Positions 15,009 through 15,533 of a DNA stretch of 15,533 nucleotides are shown in pieces (position 1 is the first letter of the stretch; each line of letters starts with the position of its first letter). Below the pieces are notes generated by a model, which did not search any database, had not been told where the DNA came from, and saw only the letters and a program-made list of their open reading frames with translations. The translations under genes were made by a program, and so were the position numbers. The stretch is from Nitrosomonas sp. (GTDB taxonomy: Bacteria > Pseudomonadota > Gammaproteobacteria > Burkholderiales > Nitrosomonadaceae), in NCBI GenBank assembly GCA_021774205.1, contig JAJFJI010000226.1:1-15533 (forward strand), in the 5' to 3' direction.

Positions 15009-15105
15009 TATGGGATTGGGCGTCTTGTTTACTTTAAGTACACTTTCATTTTTAGGGAATGTACATTAGAGTTGTTGCTATTTATTTCACGACACTGCTC
15101 GGCTT

Positions 15106-15533
15106 ATGGTATTGAAAGCTTGCATTATCGGCGCTGGGTCTTCGGGTTTGGTGGCTGCCAAGACGTTGCAAGAGAATGGTGTCGAGTTCGACTGGTTTGA
15201 GATGGGCTCGGGAATTGGTGGTAATTGGCGGTACAACAACGATAATGGGCGCTCGGCTGCATACGACACGTTACATATCGATACTTCCAAGGATCGGATG
15301 GCTTATGCTGATTTCCCGATGCCTAAGGCGTTTCCAAACTACCCGCATCACAGGCAGGTGCTTGAATATTTTGAGCGTTACGCCGAACACTTTGGACTAG
15401 CTTCTTTCGTAGCCTTTAGAACAACCGTTGAACATGTGGCGCCACTTCATGACGGCGGGTACAAGGTTAGCACGGAGAATCTCGATACCGGTGTCAAGAA
15501 GACATTAACCTATGGCGCGGTTCTGGTGTGTAA
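15106..15533 (+). CDS. Flavin-containing monooxygenase, C-terminus cut by window edge
   Basis: The first 142 residues of a flavoprotein of the FMO/NAD(P)-binding monooxygenase family are visible, running open to the window end. The chain starts with an FAD-binding motif, CIIGAGSSGLVAAKTL at residues 6-21, followed by a GIGGNW block at 36-41 that matches the conserved GGxW of FMOs. DTLHIDTSKDRMAYADFPMP and PNYPHHRQVLEYFERYAEHF match the conserved FMO region after it. The last residues, AVLVC, probably lead into the VCNG motif of the family. Such enzymes oxygenate N, S or, in Baeyer-Villiger members, carbonyl substrates. The NADPH-binding and FMO signature regions lie beyond the window, so the subclass cannot be told. 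The ATG at 15106 has no strong Shine-Dalgarno. The gene is divergent from purM across 206 nt. Confidence 0.85.
   Translation, partial: MVLKACIIGAGSSGLVAAKTLQENGVEFDWFEMGSGIGGNWRYNNDNGRSAAYDTLHIDTSKDRMAYADFPMPKAFPNYPHHRQVLEYFERYAEHFGLASFVAFRTTVEHVAPLHDGGYKVSTENLDTGVKKTLTYGAVLVC

Overview
The window looks like a piece of a Gram-negative chromosome of moderate-to-low GC. It carries outer-membrane-type features: signal peptides, a lipoprotein with a peptidoglycan-binding domain, an MlaC-like periplasmic protein and an RND-type exporter. It also carries a hopanoid gene set. The purM-purN-DUF3108-RsmB/NOP order, with HpnB/HpnM/HpnN, fits a betaproteobacterium, possibly a Nitrosomonadales member. 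That placement is inference from gene content; no marker gene in the window fixes it.

Layout. (1) Positions 1-4150, minus strand: a tight four-gene operon. It runs from a fusion of a pyridine-nucleotide-disulfide oxidoreductase with selenophosphate synthetase (SelD), through a PhnD-like periplasmic binding protein and an ABC ATPase, to a PhnE-like permease cut by the window edge. Spacings are 7, 2 and about 4 nt. The transporter resembles phosphonate importers, but linkage to selD points to uptake of a selenium oxyanion feeding selenophosphate synthesis. (2) 4151-4537: an AT-rich divergent intergenic region. It has a candidate promoter for the selD operon with a 19-bp inverted repeat lying almost entirely between its -35 and -10 boxes, and a candidate promoter for the next gene. 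(3) 4538-5269, plus strand: a very acidic lipoprotein with a C-terminal peptidoglycan-binding domain, followed by a strong hairpin. (4) 5466-11032, plus strand: hpnH, hpnB, hpnM and hpnN, a hopanoid modification and transport cluster. (5) 11120-14899, minus strand: purM, purN, a DUF3108 periplasmic protein and an RsmB/NOP-family RNA methyltransferase. (6) 15106-15533, plus strand: the N-terminal part of a flavin-containing monooxygenase, cut by the window edge.

How the genes work together. In the selenium operon the transporter would bring in the substrate and SelD would activate it to selenophosphate; the fused flavoprotein may supply reducing chemistry, which is inference. In the hopanoid block HpnH attaches an adenosyl group to the hopene-type skeleton, HpnB is a membrane glycosyltransferase associated with hopanoid loci, and HpnM plus HpnN are the periplasmic and inner-membrane parts of hopanoid traffic to the outer membrane. 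The cyclase and squalene-forming genes are not here. The purine block holds two steps of de novo IMP synthesis. I saw no tRNA or rRNA genes, CRISPR arrays or insertion sequences.
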